34,852 nucleotides of DNA from Candidatus Firestoneibacteriota bacterium (GCA_013286205.1 JABDGD010000022.1:1-34852); one strand, 5' to 3'; shown: positions 8,811 through 17,904, counted from the stretch's first letter. Program-made: numbers and translations. The notes: generated by a model from the sequence alone, not told the origin.

Positions 8811-9818
8811 TTGAAAAAGCGACCTAATTTACTCATTACCGGCGGTGCCGGTTATATCGGCAGTCATTCGGTAAAAGAAGCTAAAAATTTTGGATTTAAT
8901 CCAATTGTTTATGACAACCTTTCGATGGGGCATGCCTGGGCTGTTCAGGATGCTGTGCTGGTCAAAGGTGATTTGGCCGATCGCGCCAAGCTCATTCAAA
9001 CCTTTAAGCGCTACAAACCCGCCGCGGTCATGCATTTCGCCTCTCACATCAGCGTGGGCGAGTCGGTCTCTGATCCCCAAAAGTACTACCGCGATAATCT
9101 GGGCAACGCGATGAATCTTTTCTCGATCATGCTGGAGCAGAAAACAAAATATTTTGTTCTTTCTTCCACCGCGGCGGTTTATGGCGATCCGGTAAAGGTT
9201 CCCATGCCGGAAAATCATCCTAAAAATCCGGTGAATCCCTATGGCGATTCCAAGTACATTTTGGAACGCATCTTGACCGCCTATGATCAGGCTTATGGTT
9301 TGAAATCAACCTTTCTGCGTTACTTCAATGCTTCAGGCGCGGACGCTTCGGGAACGCTGGGAGAGGCGCACCAGCCTGAAAGTCATTTGATTCCCCTCAT
9401 CCTGGACGCGGCGGCCGGCTTGCGTAAGGAAATCACCGTATTTGGCACCGACTATCCCACGCCGGATGGAACCTGTATCCGCGATTACATCCATGTGACC
9501 GATTTGGCCGCGGCGCATTTTTTGGCGCTCAAACGCATGATGAAGACGGGGCAGAGCGATTTTTTCAATCTGGGAACAGGTAAAGGCTACTCGGTTCAAG
9601 AAGTGATCCGGATGACTGAAAAAGTGACCGGCTGTAAGGTGCCGTTAAAAATTGGAACCCGCCGGGCGGGCGATCCGCCGCGGCTGGTCGCGCAATCCAA
9701 AAAAGCCCAAAAAGTTTTGGGATGGAAGCCAAAGTATTCCAGCCTGGAAAACATTTTGAAAACCGCGTGGGAATGGCACCAAAGATGGCATGGCGGATTA
9801 AAACAGAGAAAAAAATAG
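8811..9818 (+). CDS. galE: UDP-glucose 4-epimerase
   Basis: This 335-residue short-chain dehydrogenase-like enzyme interconverts UDP-Glc and UDP-Gal (possibly also the N-acetyl forms) for surface glycan synthesis. The NAD-binding TGGAGYIGSH lies near the N-terminus. The catalytic STAAVYGD segment and NPYGDSK (YxxxK) follow, then FLRYFNASGA, DGTCIRDYIHV and NLGTGKGYSV, all classical GalE blocks. The length is normal. The start is TTG 8811, supported by AAAGGA (8798-8803) 7 nt upstream and by the usual GalE N-terminus. Its stop is one base from the stop of the convergent REC-PAS-GGDEF gene. Context with glycosyltransferases in the window fits a role in envelope polysaccharide. Confidence 0.95.
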   Translation: MKKRPNLLITGGAGYIGSHSVKEAKNFGFNPIVYDNLSMGHAWAVQDAVLVKGDLADRAKLIQTFKRYKPAAVMHFASHISVGESVSDPQKYYRDNLGNAMNLFSIMLEQKTKYFVLSSTAAVYGDPVKVPMPENHPKNPVNPYGDSKYILERILTAYDQAYGLKSTFLRYFNASGADASGTLGEAHQPESHLIPLILDAAAGLRKEITVFGTDYPTPDGTCIRDYIHVTDLAAAHFLALKRMMKTGQSDFFNLGTGKGYSVQEVIRMTEKVTGCKVPLKIGTRRAGDPPRLVAQSKKAQKVLGWKPKYSSLENILKTAWEWHQRWHGGLKQRKK

Positions 9819-9819
9819 A

Positions 9820-11118
9820 TTAGGCGCTGTGGTAAATCTCGTAGCGGGCTTTACCGGCCTGTTTGGCCTGGTACATGGCGTTATCCGCGGCCTTTACCAA
9901 ATCATCCGATGTGGAGCAATTCCAGTTGGAATAGGCGATGCCAATACTGGTGGTAATCAGTGTTTCCGTTCCTGAAAAAAAGAAAGGCGTCTCCAGCGCT
10001 TTTATAATTCTCTCCGCGATGAAAACCGCTTCCCGGGTATCGGTTAAATTATCCAGCAAGACATTAAATTCATCGCCGCCGACCCGTGCCAGAAAATCAC
10101 TGGGCCGAAGGCAGCTTTTTAACCGGTTGGCGAATTCCGCCAGTAAAGTGTCGCCCGCCTGATGTCCGAACCGGTCGTTGATATATTTAAACCGGTCCAC
10201 GTCTAGGAAAAGAACCGCGAAAAGATACTTCGAGTCGCGCTGTAAATGCGCGAAGGCTCTCTTGAGGTTCTCGCTGAAAAGCAGGCGGTTGGGCATTTTG
10301 GTCAGGGGGTCGTAATAGGCCTGTTGGGCCAAGTTGCGCTCAAGCTGTTTGTGACGGGTGATGTCCGTAAAGGAACCGGCGATACGGATGGGTTTATGAT
10401 CAGGGCTAAAAACCGCGATACCCCGGCTGAGCACCCAGCGGTATGTGCCGTTTTTATGCAGCAGGCGGTGCTCATTGGCGAAGTGGGGCGATTTTCCGGC
10501 CAGGTGTTCGGCTAAATCGTGGGTTGTCCGGGCGATGTCGGAAGGGTGAATGCGGGTCAACCACTCTTCAGGCACCGGTTTAATCTCGTCGTTTTCTAAA
10601 CCAAACAGAACTTTCCAACGGGGCGAATAGTAAATTTGATTGCTGATTAAATCCCAATCCCACAATCCATCGTTCGATCCGGTCGCGACCAACTCGTATC
10701 TTTGCCGTTCTTCCGCTATTTTTTTGAAAAGGTGAAAGCGTTCAACGGCGTAATGAACAGACCGGCTCAAAAGATCTCCATCAATTTTGTCTTTAACGAG
10801 ATAATCCTGCGCGCCGTTTTTAAGGGATTCGATCGCCAAGGAGTCATCCTCGTTGCCGGTTAAAATGATAATGGGTATTTCGGGTTTGGCGTCGTGAACC
10901 TGATGCAGGGTGTCTAACCCGGTCCCATCAGGCAAATTCAGATCCAATAAAATGAGATCCATGGAGGTGTGGTCTAAACGATTTAAACAGGCCTTGACGG
11001 ATGAATCCAAGTCCAAATGAAAAGCATTGGGATCAGGCGATTTCAAGTATTCTTTAAAAAGGCGGGCATCACCCGGATTGTCTTCGACTAAAAGAAGGTT
11101 GAGAGGTTTTTCGGACAT
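9820..11118 (-). CDS. REC-PAS-GGDEF response regulator, diguanylate cyclase
   Basis: This 432-residue soluble regulator has three parts. A receiver (residues 5-120) carries the acidic pair in VEDN, phospho-acceptor D59 in LLDLNLPDG, Thr in IILTGN and Lys in YLVKD. A PAS_3-type sensor (about 135-260) ends in the canonical DITRHKQLE linker. A GGDEF domain (about 265-430) has DPLTKMPNRLLF, DVDRFKYINDRFGHQAGD and RVGGDEF, with I-site RPSD five residues before the signature. All the catalytic marks are present, so it should be an active cyclase switched by phosphorylation. AAAGGA lies 8 nt before ATG 11118. It lies downstream of the histidine kinase and its partner regulator on the same strand, 153 nt away with its own promoter-like box, so it is a likely output of that kinase. 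Confidence 0.92.
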   Translation of the reverse strand: MSEKPLNLLLVEDNPGDARLFKEYLKSPDPNAFHLDLDSSVKACLNRLDHTSMDLILLDLNLPDGTGLDTLHQVHDAKPEIPIIILTGNEDDSLAIESLKNGAQDYLVKDKIDGDLLSRSVHYAVERFHLFKKIAEERQRYELVATGSNDGLWDWDLISNQIYYSPRWKVLFGLENDEIKPVPEEWLTRIHPSDIARTTHDLAEHLAGKSPHFANEHRLLHKNGTYRWVLSRGIAVFSPDHKPIRIAGSFTDITRHKQLERNLAQQAYYDPLTKMPNRLLFSENLKRAFAHLQRDSKYLFAVLFLDVDRFKYINDRFGHQAGDTLLAEFANRLKSCLRPSDFLARVGGDEFNVLLDNLTDTREAVFIAERIIKALETPFFFSGTETLITTSIGIAYSNWNCSTSDDLVKAADNAMYQAKQAGKARYEIYHSA

Positions 11119-11195
11119 TGGTGAGTCCTTTCAGCGGCAAAACGAAGGGAAAAGGTAAGGGGAGGAGAACTCCTTTAGAAAATCCCTCTAAGTCA

Positions 11196-11201
11196 ATTAT
11201 A
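11196..11201 (-). promoter_or_regulatory. Probable -10 element for the REC-PAS-GGDEF gene
   Basis: Read on the minus strand, a consensus TATAAT sits 78 nt before the ATG at 11118. A convincing -35 was not found at 16-18 nt; TTGAAC lies 20 nt upstream. Between box and gene, 11163-11174 is an interrupted palindrome (AGGAG-AA-CTCCT on plus), a possible operator or small stem. The remaining 11119-11271 intergenic DNA holds nothing else I can name. Confidence 0.4.
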
Positions 11202-11271
11202 CTCCCGGTCGAGCGGAGCAAGTTCAACCCCTCGGTAAAAAAACTTGAAAATACAAACGATAATTTAAGTA

Positions 11272-11727
11272 TTAGTTGTTTTTAGGGAACCCCTTTTTGG
11301 TATCGCGAAAATCCTGCCAAAAACGCTCAATTTTAAGTATGGACTCAAAATACTCGTTTAAATTAATGGGTTTAATGACGTAAAGATTGGCTCTGTTGGA
11401 TCTCGCTTTCGTGATGTCATCTTCCAATAAAGATGAGGTCAGAATCACAACGGGTATTTCACGCAGTTCTTTATTATTTTTAATCTGTTTGAGTACTTCG
11501 TGGCCGCTGACCAAAGGCAGATTGAGATCTAACAGGATCAGATCGGGAAGTTTGGTTTGTGATGTTTTTTCGCTTAAAAGGACTTTTAAAGCTTCTTCGC
11601 CGTCTGAAACCACGTCAAACACGGGTTCCAAATGGGTTCTTTTAAAACCCTCTGCAATCAGCCGGACATCTCCCGGCGTATCTTCCACTAAAAGTATTTT
11701 TAATGAGCTTTTCTCGGCATCCGTCAT
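11272..11727 (-). CDS. Single-domain response regulator (Rcp1-like), partner of the overlapping kinase
   Basis: This 151-residue protein is one receiver domain with no output domain. The marks are ILLVEDTPGD, phospho-acceptor D67 in LLDLNLPLVSGHEVL, VVILTSS and the Lys of YVIKPIN. The long beta4-alpha4 region and C-terminal FWQDF resemble the Rcp1 family that pairs with phytochrome-like kinases. Its ATG overlaps the kinase stop as ATGA (11724-11727), so the two are translationally coupled and almost certainly partners. Without an output domain it must act by protein contact or as a phosphate carrier, for example towards the REC-PAS-GGDEF product encoded next. Confidence 0.93.
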   Translation of the reverse strand: MTDAEKSSLKILLVEDTPGDVRLIAEGFKRTHLEPVFDVVSDGEEALKVLLSEKTSQTKLPDLILLDLNLPLVSGHEVLKQIKNNKELREIPVVILTSSLLEDDITKARSNRANLYVIKPINLNEYFESILKIERFWQDFRDTKKGFPKNN

Positions 11728-14700
11728 TGGCCGTTCCTTTTGGGCAAGGTGAAGTAAAAAGTGGCCCCAGAGTCGGGTTTCGACTCAACCCATATTTTCC
11801 CGCCATGTCTTTCCACAATTCGTTTGCAGACAGCCAATCCAATGCCGGTGCCCGAATATTCGTCGCGGTGGTGAAGCCTTTGAAATATCACGAAAATGCG
11901 GTCGTAATATTTGGGATCGATACCGATACCATTATCTTTACAGGCGAACACCCACTCATTCTCATTTTCGCTCGCTGAAAAATCAATCTCAGGAAATTCA
12001 GATTTTTGAAATTTGAGGCCGTTTGAGAATAAATTTTGAATTAATTGCGCCAATTGAACCGGATCACCCAGAACGTGGGGAAGCGGGCCGTGGTTAATTT
12101 TGGCATGGGTTTCATTGATTCGAATTTCAAGGTTGGAGATGGTCTGGTTAAACACTTGATTCATATCGACGTCCTGAAGTTCTTTTCCGCGGCTTTCTAC
12201 CCGGGAATATTCCAGCAGTCCATTTACCAGCATTTGCATGCGTTTGGCGCCATCCACCGCGAAACCCATGTATTCGGTCGAGTCTTCGTCCAATTTGCCT
12301 TTCAAATGTTCCGATAAAAGCTGAACGTAGCTGGCGACCATGCGCAAAGGTTCCTGGAGGTCGTGGGAAGCGACGTTGGCGAATTGCTGAAGTTCGGTGT
12401 TGGATCGCAGCAAGTCTTCCATCTTTTTGCGTTCGGTGATGTCGCGGATAATCCCCCCAAAATAGGTATCGTCATCAATTTTCCAGGTGGATAGGGAAAG
12501 TTCTATGGGAAACTCCGATCCGTTTTTTCGGATGCCCTGAAGCTCGATGGTTTTTCCGAAAAGTTTGGAGTTTTGCTGATTCTGGAGTTTTGTTTCGTTA
12601 ATGGTGTAGGCTTCTTGAAATTTTGAGGGTAAAAGCCGGGTAAAAGGTTGATTGATGATTTCTTTCTCCGCGTATCCAAAAGTATTTTGCGCGCCATTGT
12701 TCCACGAAAGAATGTTCCCGTTGCCGTCTGCGATCACAATGGCGTTGGTGGAGGATTGAACGACCGACCGGAAGCGGGTATCCGATTCCCGCAGGGTTTT
12801 TTCCGCTTCCTGGCGTTCGGTAATGTCGCGGCCAATAGTGGCGGTACCAATGGGCTTGCCGGTTTTGGGATTCTTTAACATCACGATACTGAAGTGGATG
12901 GGAATTAATTTGCCGGTCTTTTGATGGGGGATATTGAGCTCGCCTTCCCAAAAACCGCGCTGTTGAAGGGCCGCGGACTGGTTTTTACGTAAAGACTTCA
13001 CCTGATCTTTTCCATCGGAGGGCGCGAAAGTCTTGAGATTGATTTTGGCTGCGTCCATATTGGGATCCACGCCGATCATTTCCCGTCCCGCGGCGTTAAT
13101 GTAAAGATTTTCACCCTCAGGGGTGCTCCACACAATCATGTCGCGGCTATGTTCCACGAGCGTGACAAGTCTTTGCTGTTCTTCCTCAATCTTTTTTTGA
13201 TCTGTGATGTCGCGGAACACAGATACGGCTCCGCTGATTTTCCCATCGCTGTCGCGGATAGGGCGGCTGGTGGCGAGAATATAAACGCCATCGGGTTTCT
13301 GTTTGTTTTTGATATAGAGTTCCACGTTGTCGGATGATTCGCCCTGCAACGAACGGGAGATGGGAAAGTCTTGAGGCTCAATCGGAGTTTGATTATCCGC
13401 CCAGTAGACCTCATTTTTGAGTTTGGAACCGTTGGGTATGGGGTCGCCAATTTGTCCTCCCAACATTTGATTGGCCGCGGGATTCACGAAGAGTGTTTTG
13501 CCCTTGCTGTCGCAAACCAACAGGCCCTCTCCCATGTTATCGATAATGGATTGAAGAAGCTGGGCCTGTTTTTGGAGCGCAAGTTCGGCGTTCCGCTGGT
13601 CGCTGATGTTTCGGGTTACTTTCGCGAATCCGGTCAGCCTGCCCTGGTCGTCGCGAAGGGCCGTGATAATAACATCTGCCCAGAAGAGAGAACCGTCTTT
13701 ACGGGCACGCCAACCAATGTCGTTGGAATGTCCCTTCGTCTTAGCGGTTTCCAATAATTGATGGTGGTGATCTTTTTTAATGTCTTCAGCCGTATAAAAG
13801 CAGGAAAAGCTTTTGCCGATAATTTCAGATGCCTCATATCCTTTCAGCCTTTCAGCACCCTCATTCCAGGTCACCACAATGCCGTGTTCGTCCAAAAGAA
13901 CAATCGCGTAATCTTGAACGTTATCGAGAAGAAGTTTGAACTTTTCCTCGCTCTCACGCAGCGATTTTTGGGTTAGCTTGGCGGTGGTGATGTCCTCTGA
14001 AATTCCCATGAGAAAGCGGGGGGTGCCGTCGTCGTTAAATACAGGTATTTTTTTTGTGTGCAAAATCCGGTTGCCCTTGTCCTGGGTCTGGATATTTTCC
14101 TCGGCGATATCCAGCAGCTTTCTTTCGGCGATGACTTTTCGGTCGTTCGTCGTGAAGAAATCGGCCTGTTCTTTGGGGAAAAAATCATAATCGTTTTTAT
14201 TAATCAAGTTTTCCCGGGAAACGCCGATAAGTTCTTCTCCGGCTTTGTTAAACATCACGAAACGCAGGTCTTTGGCGTCCTTAACGAAGATCATGTTGGG
14301 TATGTTTTCTAAAACGGTACTGAGAAAAGAGTTGGTGCTGGCCAGCTCTTTTTCCGCGGCCCTTTTATCTGTCAGGTCCCGGGAATTAACCACAATGCCT
14401 TTGACACTGGGATCGGAAAGAAGGTTTTTGCCGATGGCCTCCAACGGCTTCCAGGAGCCGTCCTTGAGTTTGAAGCGGAATTGGACTGATTGGGGCTGCT
14501 CGGGAACCGCTAGGGCGGCGTTAAATTTATTGACCACCTGTTCTACATCATCCGGATGTATCAGCGCGAAAGCGTTGGTCCCCATCAGTTCCTCGGGGCT
14601 GTAGCCCAGCACGTTAAATATACTGGGGCTCAAGTAGGTATAGCGGCCTTCCTCGTTCAAAATGGTCACGATATCCAGGGCGTTTTCAATCAGCGCGCGG

Positions 14701-16553
14701 TAATGCTTTTCACTGTGATGCAGGGCTTCTTCAGCCTTTTTGATATCAGTTACGTCATGGCCAATCGCCGCCAGGGTGGCGGGTAGGCCGGTTTGAGGGT
14801 CTTTTAAAAGTCCGGCGCTGAAATAAATCGGCACAGGTTTTCCGGTTTTAAAGTTTTTTAGATTAAATTCGCCTTCCCAATGTCCCCGCGTTACCAGGGT
14901 ATCCAGCACTTCTCCCCGTAGTTTCAGGATATCGTTTGGAAAAACAAAATCCTCGTGCCGCAGGACATTGACGTTGGTATTTTTATCCAACCCCACCATG
15001 GCCCGTCCGGCTTCATTCAAATACAAAATATAACCTTCCGAATTGGTGGTCACGATAAAGTCCGAGCTGGTTTCCACCAACAGGGCCAGCTGGTTTTGGG
15101 CCTGCTCGGCGTTATGGCGTTCAATAATCCGGCCCAATTGGGTTCCGACGGTTTTCATGCTTTCCATCAGCTCTTTGTCCGGAGGTACGGTCCGGTCGGT
15201 GAAAAACTCCAGGACTGCCACGATTTTTTTCCCGATCATAATGGGGAAGCCGAAGGCAGCCCGCACCTTAATATCCTGACCCATGCGGATCCGGGGGAAG
15301 TTCTTAAACTGCACCACATCCTCGATCCACATCGGCGAGCCGCTGGCGTAAACCGTTCCGGGCAAGCCCTCACCGGGTCTGAAGATGTAGCGGTCGGTGA
15401 CCTGCCGCAGATTTTTATATTTTTGCTCGTCCTTCACAAACCACTGGGCCCCTGGTTTGAGCAGGTGTTCGTCGTTCTGATCCACATAGTAAACATGGCC
15501 CACGGGCCAGCCCATATAACGGCAGATCAGCTTGAGGCTTAACTGCACGGCTTCAGGCAGGGTTATGGACTCATTGGCCGCCGCGGTGATGGATTGGAGC
15601 AGCTGAATCTGGTCAATTTTGTCCTGCAGTTTTTTTTCAGCCTTTTGGGCCCGTTCCAAATGTTCCTCAGCGGTTTTTCGCTCCGAAATGGCGGCTGCCA
15701 GGGCCAGAGAGGAAATAGAAATAACGCTCATGAAGACCTGGAGCAAGATCAGGGACTGGTCTTTGGAGGGAAGGGTGAAAGGCCCCACGCCATGCACGGT
15801 ATTCCAAATCGCGATGACGCACAAAATGAGAGAGGCGGTGGCGGTTTCTTTCCGGTCAAAGCGGTAGGCGATCCAGAGCAGAGGTGGAATGCAAAGAAAC
15901 TCAGCGTCCATATCTTTGCCGGGGAAGAGCCAATTGCCAAAGACGGCCTGACCAATGAGGCCAAGCACTAAGAATGAACCGATGGTGACGGGAAGCTGGC
16001 GTAAATTGACGCGCGGGTTGTCATACCAGAGGACCAAAACAGGAGTCACCAGTAAGGCCCCCGACAAATCCCCAAGCCACCAGGTGAACCAGACATCCCA
16101 GTACAAATTCCAATGAGCAAAGCCCTCGACGCACAGAATGGTGACGCCCACCGTGGGGCTGATCAGGGTGCTGATCAATTCTGCCATCACGATAAACTTG
16201 AGAATGTCTGATGCTTTTTCAAATACTTTTCGGCCGTTTGCGAATTGCTGCACCAGCATGGCGCCCAATAGGCCTTCTAAAGTGTTGCCGGAGGCAATGA
16301 CGAAGGTTGTTAGCAGATTTCCTGCGGTGAGGTAGTTAACCAGGAAGGCGGCGGAGAAAATGGCAGGCCAGAATTTTTTGCCAAAAATCAAAAAGGTGGC
16401 CAGGGCGATGCCGGTGGGAGCCCAGATGGCGGTGGCGCTGGGATGAACCAAGGCCATCTGAAGGCCCAGTTTGGCCATAATGAAATAAAATGTGAAAATT
16501 CCAGACGCGATGAGTAAAGGAGAGAGTCTCGAACGTGTGATGGAAGCATCCAT
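11724..16553 (-). CDS. Large sensor histidine kinase: MASE1, GAF, seven PAS, HisKA, HATPase_c
   Basis: This 1609-residue membrane kinase begins with a MASE1 module (residues 1 to about 300, roughly eight hydrophobic segments, HPSATAIWAPTGIALA). A short coiled coil and a GAF domain (about 320-475) follow. Seven PAS units then start near residues 487, 610, 747, 871, 997, 1129 and 1259; most end in a DITxxxxAE-type linker. The HisKA box is FANVASHDLQEPLRMV with phospho-acceptor His near 1397, and the HATPase has the N box near 1510, DNGIGID near 1540 and GTGIGLAV near 1570. It ends without a receiver. ATG 16553 is preferred to the in-frame TTG at 16565 because GAGG lies 7-10 nt before it. It resembles phytochrome-type kinases in its catalytic core, but no bilin-binding PHY region is seen. 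It is flanked by two receiver-only genes. The signal it senses is unknown. Confidence 0.93.
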   Translation of the reverse strand: MDASITRSRLSPLLIASGIFTFYFIMAKLGLQMALVHPSATAIWAPTGIALATFLIFGKKFWPAIFSAAFLVNYLTAGNLLTTFVIASGNTLEGLLGAMLVQQFANGRKVFEKASDILKFIVMAELISTLISPTVGVTILCVEGFAHWNLYWDVWFTWWLGDLSGALLVTPVLVLWYDNPRVNLRQLPVTIGSFLVLGLIGQAVFGNWLFPGKDMDAEFLCIPPLLWIAYRFDRKETATASLILCVIAIWNTVHGVGPFTLPSKDQSLILLQVFMSVISISSLALAAAISERKTAEEHLERAQKAEKKLQDKIDQIQLLQSITAAANESITLPEAVQLSLKLICRYMGWPVGHVYYVDQNDEHLLKPGAQWFVKDEQKYKNLRQVTDRYIFRPGEGLPGTVYASGSPMWIEDVVQFKNFPRIRMGQDIKVRAAFGFPIMIGKKIVAVLEFFTDRTVPPDKELMESMKTVGTQLGRIIERHNAEQAQNQLALLVETSSDFIVTTNSEGYILYLNEAGRAMVGLDKNTNVNVLRHEDFVFPNDILKLRGEVLDTLVTRGHWEGEFNLKNFKTGKPVPIYFSAGLLKDPQTGLPATLAAIGHDVTDIKKAEEALHHSEKHYRALIENALDIVTILNEEGRYTYLSPSIFNVLGYSPEELMGTNAFALIHPDDVEQVVNKFNAALAVPEQPQSVQFRFKLKDGSWKPLEAIGKNLLSDPSVKGIVVNSRDLTDKRAAEKELASTNSFLSTVLENIPNMIFVKDAKDLRFVMFNKAGEELIGVSRENLINKNDYDFFPKEQADFFTTNDRKVIAERKLLDIAEENIQTQDKGNRILHTKKIPVFNDDGTPRFLMGISEDITTAKLTQKSLRESEEKFKLLLDNVQDYAIVLLDEHGIVVTWNEGAERLKGYEASEIIGKSFSCFYTAEDIKKDHHHQLLETAKTKGHSNDIGWRARKDGSLFWADVIITALRDDQGRLTGFAKVTRNISDQRNAELALQKQAQLLQSIIDNMGEGLLVCDSKGKTLFVNPAANQMLGGQIGDPIPNGSKLKNEVYWADNQTPIEPQDFPISRSLQGESSDNVELYIKNKQKPDGVYILATSRPIRDSDGKISGAVSVFRDITDQKKIEEEQQRLVTLVEHSRDMIVWSTPEGENLYINAAGREMIGVDPNMDAAKINLKTFAPSDGKDQVKSLRKNQSAALQQRGFWEGELNIPHQKTGKLIPIHFSIVMLKNPKTGKPIGTATIGRDITERQEAEKTLRESDTRFRSVVQSSTNAIVIADGNGNILSWNNGAQNTFGYAEKEIINQPFTRLLPSKFQEAYTINETKLQNQQNSKLFGKTIELQGIRKNGSEFPIELSLSTWKIDDDTYFGGIIRDITERKKMEDLLRSNTELQQFANVASHDLQEPLRMVASYVQLLSEHLKGKLDEDSTEYMGFAVDGAKRMQMLVNGLLEYSRVESRGKELQDVDMNQVFNQTISNLEIRINETHAKINHGPLPHVLGDPVQLAQLIQNLFSNGLKFQKSEFPEIDFSASENENEWVFACKDNGIGIDPKYYDRIFVIFQRLHHRDEYSGTGIGLAVCKRIVERHGGKIWVESKPDSGATFYFTLPKRNGQ

Positions 16554-16659
16554 AAAGCGCCTCAATTTATAGTCCTGCCCATGGACATTCGGCGGGTTAA
16601 ATTTTGATCGTTTTGGGCATCTTTTAAATTAGACCCAATTCTCCTCAAGCCATTTAACG

Positions 16660-17100
16660 CTACTGAACGCGCGAAAGCCAAAATTTTTCAATGTAGGTCA
16701 TCACGACTGAGAAATGATCCATGTCCATGGGTTTCACGATATAAAAATTGGCCTGGTTTTGATAAGCGTTTTGAAGATCTTGATCTTTTTGAGAAGCGCT
16801 CATGATCAATACAGGCACTTCACGAAGATTTTTATCTTTTCGAATTTCGGCTAAAACCTCTAAGCCGCTCAAGCGGGGAAGGCTGAGATCTAATAACACA
16901 ATGTCGGGTTTGCCCTTTCCGGCAAAAGCGGTTCCTTCTCTCAACATATCCAGCGCGGCTTCGCCGTCCCGGGCTACGCTCAAATGTATGGGGAAATTAG
17001 ATGTTTTTAGAAGCTCTTTCATTAACAACACGTCGCCCGCGTTGTCTTCCACATGCAAAATTTCAATGGTCTTTTTAGTGTCATTAAGAGAAACGGACAT
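16660..17100 (-). CDS. Single-domain response regulator (Rcp1-like), upstream of the large kinase
   Basis: This 146-residue receiver-only protein has HVEDNAGDVLL, phospho-acceptor D71 in VLLDLSLPRLSGLEVL, LIMSAS with Ser at the usual Thr position, and Lys in YIVKPMD. It ends in a FWLSRVQ tail like its sister downstream of the kinase, so the pair probably arose by duplication. AGGAGG lies 7 nt before ATG 17100, the best Shine-Dalgarno of the cluster. The kinase start follows 106 nt downstream, so all are likely one transcript. The two receivers may compete for the same kinase or act as a phosphate sink. Confidence 0.92.
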   Translation of the reverse strand: MSVSLNDTKKTIEILHVEDNAGDVLLMKELLKTSNFPIHLSVARDGEAALDMLREGTAFAGKGKPDIVLLDLSLPRLSGLEVLAEIRKDKNLREVPVLIMSASQKDQDLQNAYQNQANFYIVKPMDMDHFSVVMTYIEKFWLSRVQ

Positions 17101-17244
17101 TATCAGCCTCCTGGGTTAAGAGTCAGCATGAATCGCATCATTAGGTTTAGACATTCGGATTCCCAAATGGTGTCGCGGTTTAATTTAAATGAGACGAATT
17201 TCTTGCAGGAAATATCCGCGTATGCATGAGTCTTCTTAATGAAA

Positions 17245-17268
17245 TCCTACGCTTTTTTAATCGTAGGA
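17245..17268. promoter_or_regulatory. Perfect 7-bp inverted repeat in the gap before the response-regulator/kinase operon
   Basis: TCCTACG (17245-17251) and CGTAGGA (17262-17268) pair perfectly around 10 nt. On the minus strand it is followed by TTTC, so it could be a weak terminator for the upstream ACT-def-orn operon, or an operator for the regulator gene starting at 17100. The rest of 17101-17324 shows no gene. Confidence 0.35.
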
Positions 17269-17324
17269 GAGGGGAATTAGGCCAGCTAAAGCAAATATGA
17301 TGCCAAAGGGGACGTGGCTGAAAA

Positions 17325-17870
17325 CTATTTAAAAACTGCCTTCCGGTAGAATTTTAGCTCCTCTATCGTTTCGAGAATGTCGTCCAGCGCTTTATGTTTT
17401 TGCTTCTTTTGAGGTGATTGAAATTCAGGACCATACCAGCGTTTGACCAATTCCTTAATCGTGCTCACATCCACCAAACGGTAATGCAGGTAGTTTTCCA
17501 GAGTGGGCATATATTCAATTAAAAACCGGCGGTCCTGATAAATCGTATTGCCGCAAAGGGGACTGCCTTTGGCTTTGGTATGTTGAGCGATGAAATCTAA
17601 AGTTAGTTTTTCGGCGTCCGCCAGGGAGGTGGTGGACTTTTGAACCGCTTCGTATAAACCCGATTCCCGGTGATGTTTTTGGTTCCAGTCGTCCATGGCA
17701 TCGAGTGCGGATTGGGGCTGGTGAACCACCAGGGCGGGGCCCTGGGCGATGAGGTTTAATTCTTTATCCGTCACAACGGAAGCGATCTCAATGATGACGC
17801 AGGTCTTGGGGTCCAAGCCGGTCATTTCTAAATCCATCCAAACCAGATTCGTATCGTTTTGCGAGGACAT
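17325..17870 (-). CDS. orn: Oligoribonuclease
   Basis: This 181-residue DEDDh 3'-5' exonuclease degrades di- to pentaribonucleotides, including pGpG, the last step of c-di-GMP turnover. The family start is VWMDLEMTGLDP with metal ligands D13 and E15. GNTIYQDRRFLIEYMP carries the third acid, and HKALDDILETIEEL carries the catalytic His and last Asp. Length and motifs match proteobacterial-type Orn closely. ATG 17870 has AAAGGA upstream. It is the last gene of a same-strand series after the ACT protein and def (29 nt from def). Its placement next to a c-di-GMP signalling block may be chance but is functionally coherent. Confidence 0.96.
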   Translation of the reverse strand: MSSQNDTNLVWMDLEMTGLDPKTCVIIEIASVVTDKELNLIAQGPALVVHQPQSALDAMDDWNQKHHRESGLYEAVQKSTTSLADAEKLTLDFIAQHTKAKGSPLCGNTIYQDRRFLIEYMPTLENYLHYRLVDVSTIKELVKRWYGPEFQSPQKKQKHKALDDILETIEELKFYRKAVFK

Positions 17871-17898
17871 GGGTTTCCTTTGGGTTTAATGAGACAAC

Positions 17899-17904
17899 AT
17901 TATA
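17899..17904 (-). promoter_or_regulatory. TATAAT box before orn, overlapping the def stop codon
   Basis: On the minus strand TATAAT lies 29 nt before the orn ATG and includes the def TAA. A TTGAAA is 21 nt further upstream, which is too far for a standard spacer. An internal promoter for orn is possible but weakly supported. Confidence 0.25.

Noticed and set aside
14955..15542. A 195-codon open frame on the plus strand opposite the kinase gene
   Set aside because: It is fully antisense to the GAF/PAS region of a kinase with unmistakable domains, has no Shine-Dalgarno, and its protein looks like a reverse-frame translation.
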